In this document: piece after piece, positions 25,507-33,517 of the stretch | Layout of the letters: every line of letters begins with the position of its first letter | Numbering within the stretch: the stretch's first letter is position 1 | DNA from: Pseudomonadota bacterium | Lineage (GTDB): Bacteria; Myxococcota_A; Polyangia; Polyangiales; Polyangiaceae | NCBI GenBank assembly: GCA_023431345.1 | Contig: JAEYWK010000037.1 | Coordinates: 1-53,568 of the forward strand | Direction: 5' to 3' | Length of the DNA: 53,568 nt | Translations under genes and position numbers: made by a program | The notes under the pieces: model-generated | What the model saw: only the letters and a program-made list of their open reading frames with translations | Told to the model about the DNA's origin: nothing | Database searches by the model: none

Positions 25507-27213
25507 TTACTCATTCCCTACGGGCACCGCGGGTGCGGAGCGGAAAGCGTCGCTAACAACGAACTCGGCGACCAAGTCGCGCCAGACGTAGCCCTTCGCG
25601 GCGAGTGACTCACCGAGAGCGTCGATTTGCGCCGCGTCGGCGGACTCGTCGAGGCGACCGTTGGCGGCGCGGTAGAAGTTGTTCATCAGGCAGCGCATGG
25701 CGGTGGGGCTCTGGCGAAACGCGCCGCCCATCTGCGCCGCCCCGTCGAACGCCACGCCATCGAGCGTGCCCGTCGCGTCGATCGTGAGGCCGTGCTCCGT
25801 CGCACGATACTGGCCGATCGAATCGAAGTGCTCGAGCCCGAAGCCGAGCGGATCGAACAGCGCGTGACAACCGCGGCAGGTCGTGGCCGTGCGGTGCTGG
25901 TCTAGCTTTTGACGCGCCGTCTTCGTTGGATCGTCGGGTAAGCTGGTCGGAACGCCATCCGGAGGAGGCGGGGGCGTCAGGCACAGGAACTTGGACGAGA
26001 TGAAGACGCCGCGACGGGTGGGAGAGCTGTGGTCGGGCTGGGAGTGGCCAGCCAGCACGCCAGCCTGACCGAAGATGCCGGCCCGGCCTGTCTCCGGGGC
26101 CAGCGTGATCTGCGCGAAATCGGAGGCGGGGGCGGGGGCGCCATAAATCGGCGCCAGGTTCGCGTCGATGAAGGTTTGGTCGCTGTCGAAGAACGAGCGC
26201 ACGTCAGCGCCCGGAGCGAGCACCACGTTCTTGATGAAGAGCTGCGTCGCCCGGAGCATGGACCCTTGCAGAGCGGGCGTGAAAGCCGGGAACAAGGTAG
26301 AGCTCTTTGGCGCCACGAGCACGAGCTCGGCTTCGGAGACCTCCCCGAAGAAGCTGGCCATGCGCTCGAGCGCGCTCGGATCGTTCAGCAGCGGCGCCGC
26401 TGCTGCTCGCACACCCTCGGCGGTGTCGAGCTGGCCGGCGGCGGCCGCGGCGAGCAGCGCGTCGCTCGGCGTGGCCCCCGTGAGCAGGTACGCGAGGCGC
26501 GTCGCCATCGAGGGGCCGTCGTAGACCAAGCGCCCGCGGACGGCGTCGAGCTGGTTCGTCTCGATGCGGTAGAGGAAGTACGGAGATTGAAGGAGTCCGG
26601 AGACGATGGTCTCGAGGCCCTTGGCGGCGCTCGATGCGGGCAGCGCCGCTGCGGCTCGCCCCACCTCGACCCATTGCTTGGTCTCGACCTGGTCGAGGTC
26701 ACGCCGGAAGGCGCGCTTGCCGAACGTCGTAACGAAAGTCTCGACGCACGTGTCGCTCAGGTTGGCTTGCGGCTGGCATCCGACGAGCGCCTGCCAGCGC
26801 CCCGCGTCTGCGAACACCTCTTCTGACGCGGCCCGACTCGCCGACTCGTAGAGCGCGATCGAGTGCGCGTTGAGCATCACTTTCGCGGCGCCGATGGCGC
26901 TGAAGCCGGCCATATGCAGATCGTCTGGCAGCTCGAGCGGGGCGCGGATGGCTCCCAGCAACGCCGCGAGCGAGCGCTCGTACTCCACTCGCGTGAGCAC
27001 CCTGAGCTCCGGCCCGCCTTCGCCCCAAACCACGGCGCCAGGGCCTGCGCCAGCAGCGCCACCGCCGCCAGTGCCAGCACTGCCACTACCACTAGCGCCC
27101 GTCGGGGGCTCTGCGCCGCTCGTTCCGGGAATTTCCCCCGTGCAGGCGAGCGAGTAACAGCCAAGCAATCCCACGGCAGCCAGCACGCGCGGCGTTCGGC
27201 CTACGACCTCCAT
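25507..27213 (-). CDS. DUF1592-family c-type-cytochrome-like lipoprotein (pair B)
   Basis: A 568-residue lipoprotein (CYSLACTG lipobox). Domains in order: DUF1587 (LTRVEYERSLAALLG), DUF1595 (TTFGKRAFRRDL), DUF1592 (SPYFLYRIETNQ), DUF1588 with the haem motif CRGCH followed by ALFDPLGFGLEHFDSIG, and DUF1585 (MRCLMNNFYRAANGR). The ATG at 27213 gives the signal peptide. It begins only 48 bp after the putative anti-sigma gene of ECF cassette 2 and in the same direction, so the two may form one five-gene transcript. Very similar to the pair C gene at 31791-33515. Confidence 0.87.
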   Translation of the reverse strand: MEVVGRTPRVLAAVGLLGCYSLACTGEIPGTSGAEPPTGASGSGSAGTGGGGAAGAGPGAVVWGEGGPELRVLTRVEYERSLAALLGAIRAPLELPDDLHMAGFSAIGAAKVMLNAHSIALYESASRAASEEVFADAGRWQALVGCQPQANLSDTCVETFVTTFGKRAFRRDLDQVETKQWVEVGRAAAALPASSAAKGLETIVSGLLQSPYFLYRIETNQLDAVRGRLVYDGPSMATRLAYLLTGATPSDALLAAAAAGQLDTAEGVRAAAAPLLNDPSALERMASFFGEVSEAELVLVAPKSSTLFPAFTPALQGSMLRATQLFIKNVVLAPGADVRSFFDSDQTFIDANLAPIYGAPAPASDFAQITLAPETGRAGIFGQAGVLAGHSQPDHSSPTRRGVFISSKFLCLTPPPPPDGVPTSLPDDPTKTARQKLDQHRTATTCRGCHALFDPLGFGLEHFDSIGQYRATEHGLTIDATGTLDGVAFDGAAQMGGAFRQSPTAMRCLMNNFYRAANGRLDESADAAQIDALGESLAAKGYVWRDLVAEFVVSDAFRSAPAVPVGNE

Positions 27214-27261
27214 GATCGAGCCATGCCGCTCGACCATCAGATCCGTGACCCAATCAACGCA

Positions 27262-27987
27262 TCAACGTGAGCCGCAGGATTCGCGCGCGCGAGCCAGGTA
27301 CGCCGAGGTCGGGTTGAGCCGCTCGATGCGCAGCAGCTCCGCCTCTGCCTCTTGCCTGCGACCGAGCGCGCACAGCGTTCGAGCGCGCGTCGCCGAGCGC
27401 TCTTCCGTCAGCGCTCCTCGCGGAAAGCTCCGCGCGTGCTCGGCGAGCGCTTCGAGCGCTTCTTGTGGGCGCCCGCGAGAGAGCGCCGACTGCGCCTTGG
27501 AGAGGAGCGCCACTTCCTGACGAATCTCGACGCCGCGCCGACTCGACTCGGTCGGAGAGGCACCGCTGCGCTCGGGCGCGGTCGGCAGGCTTGGCGCGGC
27601 TGGCGCCATCGGCTCGCTGACAGGCTCGGCGCTCGGCGCTTCTGGCCCTCGCTCCGCCGGCGCGCTGAGTTTCGCCGCGACGGCGGCAGGCACCCGAATG
27701 GCGGGGCGCACCGATGGCACCGCCGCGGGCGATTCTCCGCTCACGCTCCAGCCGTACGCACCGGCGGCCGCGAGCGGCAGCGTGAAGACCAGCAGGCGGG
27801 CAGGCGCAGACGCGAAAATGCTGAACAGCGTGCGCTCGCTGGCCGCGGCGGCGATCGCGGCTCCCGCGGAGAGCGCGGCGGTTCCGGCCAAGGCCGCCAT
27901 CAGCCGGGCCTTGTCGCCTTCGGTCGGGCTGAATGCCTGGCGACCAGCGCTCACGAGCTCGTTCGCCTCACGACTCATGCCGTTCAT
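27262..27987 (-). CDS. Putative membrane anti-sigma factor with C-terminal helical repeats, cassette 2
   Basis: A 241-residue paralogue of the protein at 7172-7906. An N-terminal charged segment leads to one or two hydrophobic stretches (about 32-50 and 62-82), then an Ala/Pro spacer. The shared C-terminal repeat follows (LLSKAQSALSRGRPQEALEALAEH, GALTEERSATRARTLCALGRR). Its ATG overlaps the sigma stop by four bases. Anti-sigma function is inferred from this coupling. A possible role is membrane retention of the sigma factor until an envelope signal arrives. Confidence 0.72.
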   Translation of the reverse strand: MNGMSREANELVSAGRQAFSPTEGDKARLMAALAGTAALSAGAAIAAAASERTLFSIFASAPARLLVFTLPLAAAGAYGWSVSGESPAAVPSVRPAIRVPAAVAAKLSAPAERGPEAPSAEPVSEPMAPAAPSLPTAPERSGASPTESSRRGVEIRQEVALLSKAQSALSRGRPQEALEALAEHARSFPRGALTEERSATRARTLCALGRRQEAEAELLRIERLNPTSAYLARARESCGSR

Positions 27988-28586
27988 GGCGTCCTCCTGC
28001 GCTCTAGCAACAAGCGTTGACGTCGAGCGGCCGCGTCGAATTCGTCGCGTGCTGCTCGGAGGCGCGAGTAGACGGTGTTGATTGGAATTCCTACCGTCTC
28101 TGCAATCTCACGAGCATTCATTTCCATGATCTCCGACAGCACGAATACTTCTCGCCTGCGCTCGTCCAGCGCGTCGAGAATGGCGGAAAGCAGACGTATC
28201 TCGAGGTTCTGCTCCGTGGCCGCGAGCGGTGACCGCTCGGGTGACCGCAGCGAGTCGACGTCCGGAGCCGCCTGCCCATCCAGCTCACGCCGGCGCCGCC
28301 GCTGCGAGCTCACGACGCGGCGCGTGATGCCGTAGATCCAGCTGCGCGCCTGCCTCTCCTCTTTTAGGTCGGCGTGTCGACGCTGAACCACCAAGAACAC
28401 GTCTTGGACGACGTCGTCGATCTCGTCCGACTTTGCCCCGAAGGCTCGCGCGCACTTCCAGACGAACTCGAAATACTGCGCGCACAGCTCCGCGAACGAA
28501 GGAACAGGCGGAGCGGCGAGGACGGGCTTAGCGCTGGCTGGACGATCCGGCGCGCGCCCGGCCGCCTCTGCTGGCGACGTGGCCAT
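27984..28586 (-). CDS. ECF RNA polymerase sigma factor, cassette 2
   Basis: A 200-residue ECF sigma factor. Region 2 is EIDDVVQDVFLVVQRRHADLKEERQARSWIYGITRRVVSSQRRRRR and region 4 is ALDERRREVFVLSEIMEMNAREIAETVGIPINTVYSRLRAAR, given here only as landmarks. The ATG at 28586 has AGG five bases upstream; a TTG at 28598 would add four residues. Gene order (exported protein, sigma, membrane protein) copies cassette 1. The genes right behind it are DUF1592/DUF1552 pair B. Confidence 0.9.
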   Translation of the reverse strand: MATSPAEAAGRAPDRPASAKPVLAAPPVPSFAELCAQYFEFVWKCARAFGAKSDEIDDVVQDVFLVVQRRHADLKEERQARSWIYGITRRVVSSQRRRRRELDGQAAPDVDSLRSPERSPLAATEQNLEIRLLSAILDALDERRREVFVLSEIMEMNAREIAETVGIPINTVYSRLRAARDEFDAAARRQRLLLERRRTP

Positions 28587-28620
28587 AAAACCTGGCAATG
28601 CTACGAGCTGGCCGTTTCTG

Positions 28621-29637
28621 TCAGAAAATCCACTCGCAGCCCAAATCTAGATGGGGGGCGGCCAGTGAAGGCTCGTGCACCGGGCCCAGCTGGTCAATCA
28701 CGAAGCGCGGCCGGGACGGCGACACGAGGACGCGAGCGGCTCCAAAAAAGCGCAGATGCGCGAAGCCCGGGGTTTCCACCGAGGCGAACAGGCCACCGAG
28801 GCCGGAGATCCAGAGAACCGTGCGGGAGCGAGCGGAGAAAACGCTGGACGCGATGCCCTCACTGGTCAGGCGCTGGACGGAAGCGCCCAAGCACGGCCCG
28901 AGCTCGACGCCCTGCAGATCGTGCATGACGCAAGCCTCGGCGCGGCCTGACTGCAGCGTGAAGCGGGTCTCGAAGCCGGAGGTGCGCGCGGTCTGCGGCA
29001 GCCAAAGCTCTCCGCCGACCGCGGCGCGCAGCGCTTTCCAGCGGGCTCCGACAGCGGCGCCGAGCCCGAACCCTGTGGCTGGCAGCGACCCCCACCCGAC
29101 TGCACCCACCGGCACATCCAGCACGAGGCGCAACCTGGCCGGCGCGGCGGAAGGCGGTGACGCCTTCGCGCGGCCCTCTTCCTCGGGAGGAATCGATGGC
29201 GGCGCGGGAGGCGGCGAGCTCTCGGGCTCGGACGCGCCAGCCGACGCCAGCGGGGCTGTCTCGCTGGCCACGCTCGAGCGGGCGAGCAGTGCGATCGCGA
29301 TGGCGGCGGCACCCGCGAGCTCGTCGCAGGTGCGTGCTTCGATGACGCGCGCGCTCGGCGCGGGTCCGGCGCCCATGGTGAGCAGCAGCCGAAAGCCGCC
29401 TTCCGTGCGCTCGATCCGGCCCGACGCGGTGACGTCGGCGACGCTGCTGCCGCTCTCGCCCTCCCCGAGCAGAGCGTACACGCGGCTCTGGACATTTTCG
29501 GCCGTAGGGCACCCCGCGGGCCCGTCCCACGTCAGGGCCAGACGCGCGGACGGCTGGGCGGCGACGCCGGATGCCCAAGCGGCGACCAACAGGCTCGCCC
29601 AGCAAGCTGGCTTGACTCTTCCCGGCCGACGCGCCAT
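28621..29637 (-). CDS. Exported protein of unknown function, ECF cassette 2
   Basis: A 338-residue protein with a signal peptide (ending GVAAQP). Its N-terminal domain has the GCPTAENVQ and TCDELAGAAAIAIALL motifs that match the cassette 1 protein at 5599-6585. A Pro/Ser-rich spacer (about 130-160) and a strand-rich C-terminal part ending in Trp-Ile-Phe follow, compatible with a small outer-membrane barrel. It is 34 bp upstream of the sigma gene. The name and exact role are unknown; gene order suggests a sensor or effector of the sigma cassette. Confidence 0.72.
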   Translation of the reverse strand: MARRPGRVKPACWASLLVAAWASGVAAQPSARLALTWDGPAGCPTAENVQSRVYALLGEGESGSSVADVTASGRIERTEGGFRLLLTMGAGPAPSARVIEARTCDELAGAAAIAIALLARSSVASETAPLASAGASEPESSPPPAPPSIPPEEEGRAKASPPSAAPARLRLVLDVPVGAVGWGSLPATGFGLGAAVGARWKALRAAVGGELWLPQTARTSGFETRFTLQSGRAEACVMHDLQGVELGPCLGASVQRLTSEGIASSVFSARSRTVLWISGLGGLFASVETPGFAHLRFFGAARVLVSPSRPRFVIDQLGPVHEPSLAAPHLDLGCEWIF

Positions 29638-29688
29638 CCCACGTCGCTCTACCGCATTTGACGCGCGGCGGGCTAGGGAGCAAATCAG

Positions 29689-30249
29689 GTGACGTTGCGT
29701 ACTTGGGCGGTCATCGGTTTTTTGTCGTTCGTCGCTGGCGGCTGCGCCTCACGCGATGAGTCGCTCGGCTGCGCGGAGCTCGTCGTCACGTGTCCGGGAA
29801 CCGCCGCCGAGCAGCAGTGGTGGCTCACCAAGACGCCGACCCAGGCCGAGTCATTGGAGATCCAGGGAGGCCAATGCGGCTCGTGGCTCGCGTTCATCCG
29901 CGACGGCGCGTACGCACGCTACGACGACGTCGACCTCGGAACGCCGGAGGGCGAGACACGCCTGCGCGTGGTCGTGTCGGCAGACGACGCCGCGACGCCG
30001 GGCGGCACGCTGACGATGTTCACGGACGCCGACGCGACGACTCCCGTCGCCACCTGCTCGGTGCCCACCACCGGCGGCTGGTTCAACTGGATCGTCGTCG
30101 ACTGCGGCCCGCTGTCGCTGCGCGGCGTGCACTCCCTCACCTTCAAGTTCAGTGGCACGACGCGCTACGTATTCAACTTCGCGGCCTTCGGGGTCGTGCG
30201 CTCGGGTGCGCCCGATTGCACGGTCAGAGGGCCTCGGCTCAAGGAGTGA
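29689..30249 (+). CDS. CBM6-like carbohydrate-binding lipoprotein
   Basis: A 186-residue protein: lipobox FVAGGCAS, then a single beta-sandwich resembling CBM6/CBM35 (QAESLEIQGG, FIRDGAYARYDDVDLG, GGWFNWIVVDCG, GVHSLTFKFSG). The GTG at 29689 follows GGGAG. No catalytic domain is attached, so it would act as a free-standing surface binding module. It is divergent from ECF cassette 2 (51 bp) and convergent with the methyltransferase gene, overlapping it by 11 bp. Confidence 0.75.
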   Translation: MTLRTWAVIGFLSFVAGGCASRDESLGCAELVVTCPGTAAEQQWWLTKTPTQAESLEIQGGQCGSWLAFIRDGAYARYDDVDLGTPEGETRLRVVVSADDAATPGGTLTMFTDADATTPVATCSVPTTGGWFNWIVVDCGPLSLRGVHSLTFKFSGTTRYVFNFAAFGVVRSGAPDCTVRGPRLKE

Positions 30250-31456
30250 GCGCCGCTGCGCGCTCGATGACGACGCCCGCGACCTGCACCGTACGACCGC
30301 GCGGTTTGCTGCGCGTGGGCACGACGTGCTGCCACTGCCACTCTGCCGCCAAAACCACGCGCGCAGCCTGACGCGGCACGAGCGCGTCCAAGCTGGCGGC
30401 GCCGATCAGGGGGAGGCGCTCGGGCGCGCAGAGCAAGTTGCCGCGGGCGTCGAGCGCCGTCTGCAGATCGGACGTATCACTCGTCAGCGCCACGCACGGG
30501 GCGGCCGTCAGCAGCGAGCGCACGTGAGCTTGCTGCACTCGATGCGTGAACTGACCGAGCGCGACCTGAAATGGGAGCGACCGCGAACGCTCGCTTCCAG
30601 GGAAGCGCAACGCGAATTTTTCGACGGCGTACTGGGTGAGGGGCGTCGCGAGTTGCGAGAGCACCATCGACGAGCAAGCGAAGTCGAGCGCTCTGGCCGC
30701 GGACTCTGGAACGAGCCGCGGCGGCTCGTCGACGCGGTACTCGTGGAGAACGCGGAGCAGCGCCGCGTACACCTCGCCTTCGTCCCTCCCCTCGAGGGCG
30801 GCACGCACCTTCTCCAAGAACACGTCGTTGATGCCGGTGACATCCGCCTGCACGAGCGAAATCCGTGCGCGCAGGCTCGCCTCTAGACCGACCTGCTCGA
30901 GGCTCTCGGCCATGGCGGCCGCGTCGATGTCGACCAGCAGCAGCTGCTCGAAACGCTCGGCCAGCTTGCGGAGCGGAATGTCATACAGCTTGCCCGCCCC
31001 GATCACGACGGCGCGCGGCCCCATGGCGCGCTCGGCGCCCGCGAGCAAAAGGCGCTTGTTGTTCGCGGCGTGCTCTCGCCAAGCGGCCGTGTTCGCTTCA
31101 CGCACGCGCGTGATGCCGGCCGACGTCGGAGCGTAGCCCAGCTCGTCGAACGTGCTCTCGGTCACGGTTTCATCGAGGGGCCAGGCGGGGACGCTCGGCC
31201 CTCGCAGCTCCTCGAGCGCCTGCAGCACGTCACCAAAGCTCAATCGCGCCGGGAGATCCGGCAGATCGAGGCGGGCGAGAGCGTGGGCGAAGGCGCGCAG
31301 CGGCTGGTAGTGCTCGAAGCTCCACGGCTGGGCCCCGGAGAAGACGCGCTCCAAGGCCAGCACCTGCTCTTCCGTGAGCTGCCCTCGTACGGACATGCCC
31401 TGCTCCGCCGCCCACGACAGCACCTGGCGCAAGGGCAGAAGCGATTGCGACGACAT
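30239..31456 (-). CDS. Class I SAM-dependent methyltransferase-like protein
   Basis: A 405-residue cytosolic protein. Motif I appears as AVVIGAGKLYDIPL with the acidic end of strand 2 at LLLVDID (about residues 150-185), then ISLVQADVTG. About 145 residues of N-terminal extension precede the fold. The ATG at 31456 is chosen; the open frame upstream (to 31588) has no ribosome site or homology-like sequence. Substrate unknown. Confidence 0.68.
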   Translation of the reverse strand: MSSQSLLPLRQVLSWAAEQGMSVRGQLTEEQVLALERVFSGAQPWSFEHYQPLRAFAHALARLDLPDLPARLSFGDVLQALEELRGPSVPAWPLDETVTESTFDELGYAPTSAGITRVREANTAAWREHAANNKRLLLAGAERAMGPRAVVIGAGKLYDIPLRKLAERFEQLLLVDIDAAAMAESLEQVGLEASLRARISLVQADVTGINDVFLEKVRAALEGRDEGEVYAALLRVLHEYRVDEPPRLVPESAARALDFACSSMVLSQLATPLTQYAVEKFALRFPGSERSRSLPFQVALGQFTHRVQQAHVRSLLTAAPCVALTSDTSDLQTALDARGNLLCAPERLPLIGAASLDALVPRQAARVVLAAEWQWQHVVPTRSKPRGRTVQVAGVVIERAAALTP

Positions 31457-31790
31457 GCGAGCGAGCATACGCTGGTGCGCCGCTTCAGTAGCGCTCGAGG
31501 CTCGGCCTCCCCCGCGGCAAACCGCATGGGCGCAGGGTGCGGGCACGAACGGATTTTGCAAAAAGCAGCACGATCGCAGACCGCGCAACTGCGTGAAGTC
31601 GTGGGTTATTTAGCGCCACTTTTAACATTGCAAGAACTTTCGAGCGGCACTCGCACGCGGGTTGGAAAATGCGCGCGCACGCGGGCATTCAGCACAAAAA
31701 AAGCTACAACTAGGGCTCGGCCCTGGGTTGCGAGGTTGCGCTGTCGATTTGGTGGCGGTTTTGCATACCCAACTGCATTGCTCAATACAG
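31457..31790. other. Divergent intergenic region, no gene seen
   Basis: This 334-bp stretch separates the methyltransferase gene and pair C. It is locally AT-richer (about 31590-31640 and 31690-31710) and must hold both promoters. I see no good -35/-10 pair and no copy of the arabinose-locus palindrome. Confidence 0.5.
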
Positions 31791-33515
31791 ATGAAGACCG
31801 TTCCCCGCGAGTCCCGACCGTATGTGGCATTTGCCGCTTTGGGTCTTTTCGGCCTGTGCTCGCTCGCGTGCACGGGCACCACGGTTGACAGCCCCGACGG
31901 CCCTGGCGCCGCTGGCTCCCAAAACGCCACTGGCGGCAGCGCCAATCAAGGCGGGAGCAGCTCAGTCGCCGGCGCCGGGTCTGGTCCCGTCGACCTATCC
32001 AAGGGCGGACCGAAGCTCAGAGTGCTGACGCGCTCCGAGTACACGAACACCCTCACCGCTCTGGTGGGTGCCATCAGCGCGCAGCTCGAGCTACCGGAGG
32101 ACTTGTCGAAGGCCGGCTTCACCGCCATCGGCGGCGCCGAGGTATCGATCAACGCTGCGTCGGTAGCCCTCTACGAGGCCGCGAGCCGGGAGGCTTCCGC
32201 GGAGGTGTTCTCGAACGCCGCCCGTTGGCAGCAGCTCGTGGGGTGTCAGCCCCAGGCTGACCTGAGCGACGCCTGCGTGGAGACCTTCGTCACGACCTTC
32301 GGCAAGCGCGCCTTCCGACGTGACCTGACGGAGGTCGAGAAGACGCAGTGGGTCAAGGTAGGACGAGACGCAGCGGCACTCCCGGGGTCGAGCGCCGCCA
32401 AGGGCCTGGAGACGGTCGTCTCTGGCTTCCTCCAATCTCCATACTTCCTCTACCGCATCGAGACGAACGCCCTCGACACGACGAGCGGTCGCCTGGTTTA
32501 CGACGGCCCCTCGATGGCCACCCGCCTCGCGTACCTGCTCACGGGCGCCACGCCGAGCGACGCGCTGCTCGCCGCGGCGGCCGCCGGCCAGCTCGATACC
32601 GCCGAGGGCGTCCGGGCGGCGGCTGCGCCCCTGATGAACGATCCGGGCGCCGTCTCGCGCATGGCCGAGTTCTTCAACGAGTTCTCGCAGATCGACCTCG
32701 TCGAGGTCGTCGAGAAGAGCCCCGAGCTGTTCCCGAGCTTCAACGCTGCCATGCAGAAGTCGATGCGTCAGGCGACGGAGCTCTTCATCAAGAACATCGT
32801 GCTCGCGCCGGGAGCAGACGTTCGCTCCTTCTTCGATAGCAACCAGACGTTCGTCGACGCCACGCTCGCGCCGATCTACGGCGTCGCCCCCCCGGCGTCC
32901 GGCTTCGCGCAGATCACGCTGGGCGCCGAGACGGGTCGCGCCGGCATCCTGGGTCAGGCCGGCGTGCTGGCTGGCCACTCCCAGCCCGACCACAACTCCC
33001 CCACCCGTCGCGGCGTCTTCATTTCGGGCACCTTCTTGTGCGTGACGCCCCCACCTCCTCCGGATGGCGTCATCACCACGCTGGCTCCGGATCCGACCAA
33101 GACGGAGCGTCAACGGTTGGATGCGCACCGCACCAGCGATTCTTGCAAGGGCTGTCACGCCCTGTTCGATCCGCTCGGCTTCGGGCTCGAGCACTTCGAT
33201 TCGATCGGGCAATACCGCGCGACCGAGCACGGGCTGCCGATCGACGCGACCGGCACCCTCGACGGCATCGCGTTCGATGGCGCCGCGGAGATGGGCGCCG
33301 CCTTCCGCCAGAGCCCGACTGCGCTGCGCTGCATGATGAACAACTTCTACCGCTCGGCTAACGGGATCGAAAACGCATCGCTCGACGCGGCGCAGATCGA
33401 TGCCCTCGGTGAGACCCTCGCGGCCAAGGGTTACGTTTGGCGCGACTTGGTCGCAGAATTCGTTGCTAGCGACGCTTTCCGTTCCGCTCCCGCGGTGCCC
33501 GTGGGGAATAAGTAA
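31791..33515 (+). CDS. DUF1592-family c-type-cytochrome-like lipoprotein (pair C)
   Basis: A 574-residue lipoprotein (LCSLACTG lipobox) with the DUF1587-DUF1595-DUF1592-DUF1588-DUF1585 order (LTRSEYTNTLTALVG, TTFGKRAFRRDL, SPYFLYRIETN, CKGCH plus ALFDPLGFGLEHFDSIG, MMNNFYRSANG). Closely similar to the pair B gene over the whole mature length; the regions that vary most are the linker after the lipobox and the area around residue 320. The ATG at 31791 opens the signal peptide. It heads its own two-gene unit with a long upstream region instead of following a sigma cassette. Confidence 0.88.
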   Translation: MKTVPRESRPYVAFAALGLFGLCSLACTGTTVDSPDGPGAAGSQNATGGSANQGGSSSVAGAGSGPVDLSKGGPKLRVLTRSEYTNTLTALVGAISAQLELPEDLSKAGFTAIGGAEVSINAASVALYEAASREASAEVFSNAARWQQLVGCQPQADLSDACVETFVTTFGKRAFRRDLTEVEKTQWVKVGRDAAALPGSSAAKGLETVVSGFLQSPYFLYRIETNALDTTSGRLVYDGPSMATRLAYLLTGATPSDALLAAAAAGQLDTAEGVRAAAAPLMNDPGAVSRMAEFFNEFSQIDLVEVVEKSPELFPSFNAAMQKSMRQATELFIKNIVLAPGADVRSFFDSNQTFVDATLAPIYGVAPPASGFAQITLGAETGRAGILGQAGVLAGHSQPDHNSPTRRGVFISGTFLCVTPPPPPDGVITTLAPDPTKTERQRLDAHRTSDSCKGCHALFDPLGFGLEHFDSIGQYRATEHGLPIDATGTLDGIAFDGAAEMGAAFRQSPTALRCMMNNFYRSANGIENASLDAAQIDALGETLAAKGYVWRDLVAEFVASDAFRSAPAVPVGNK

Positions 33516-33517
33516 TC

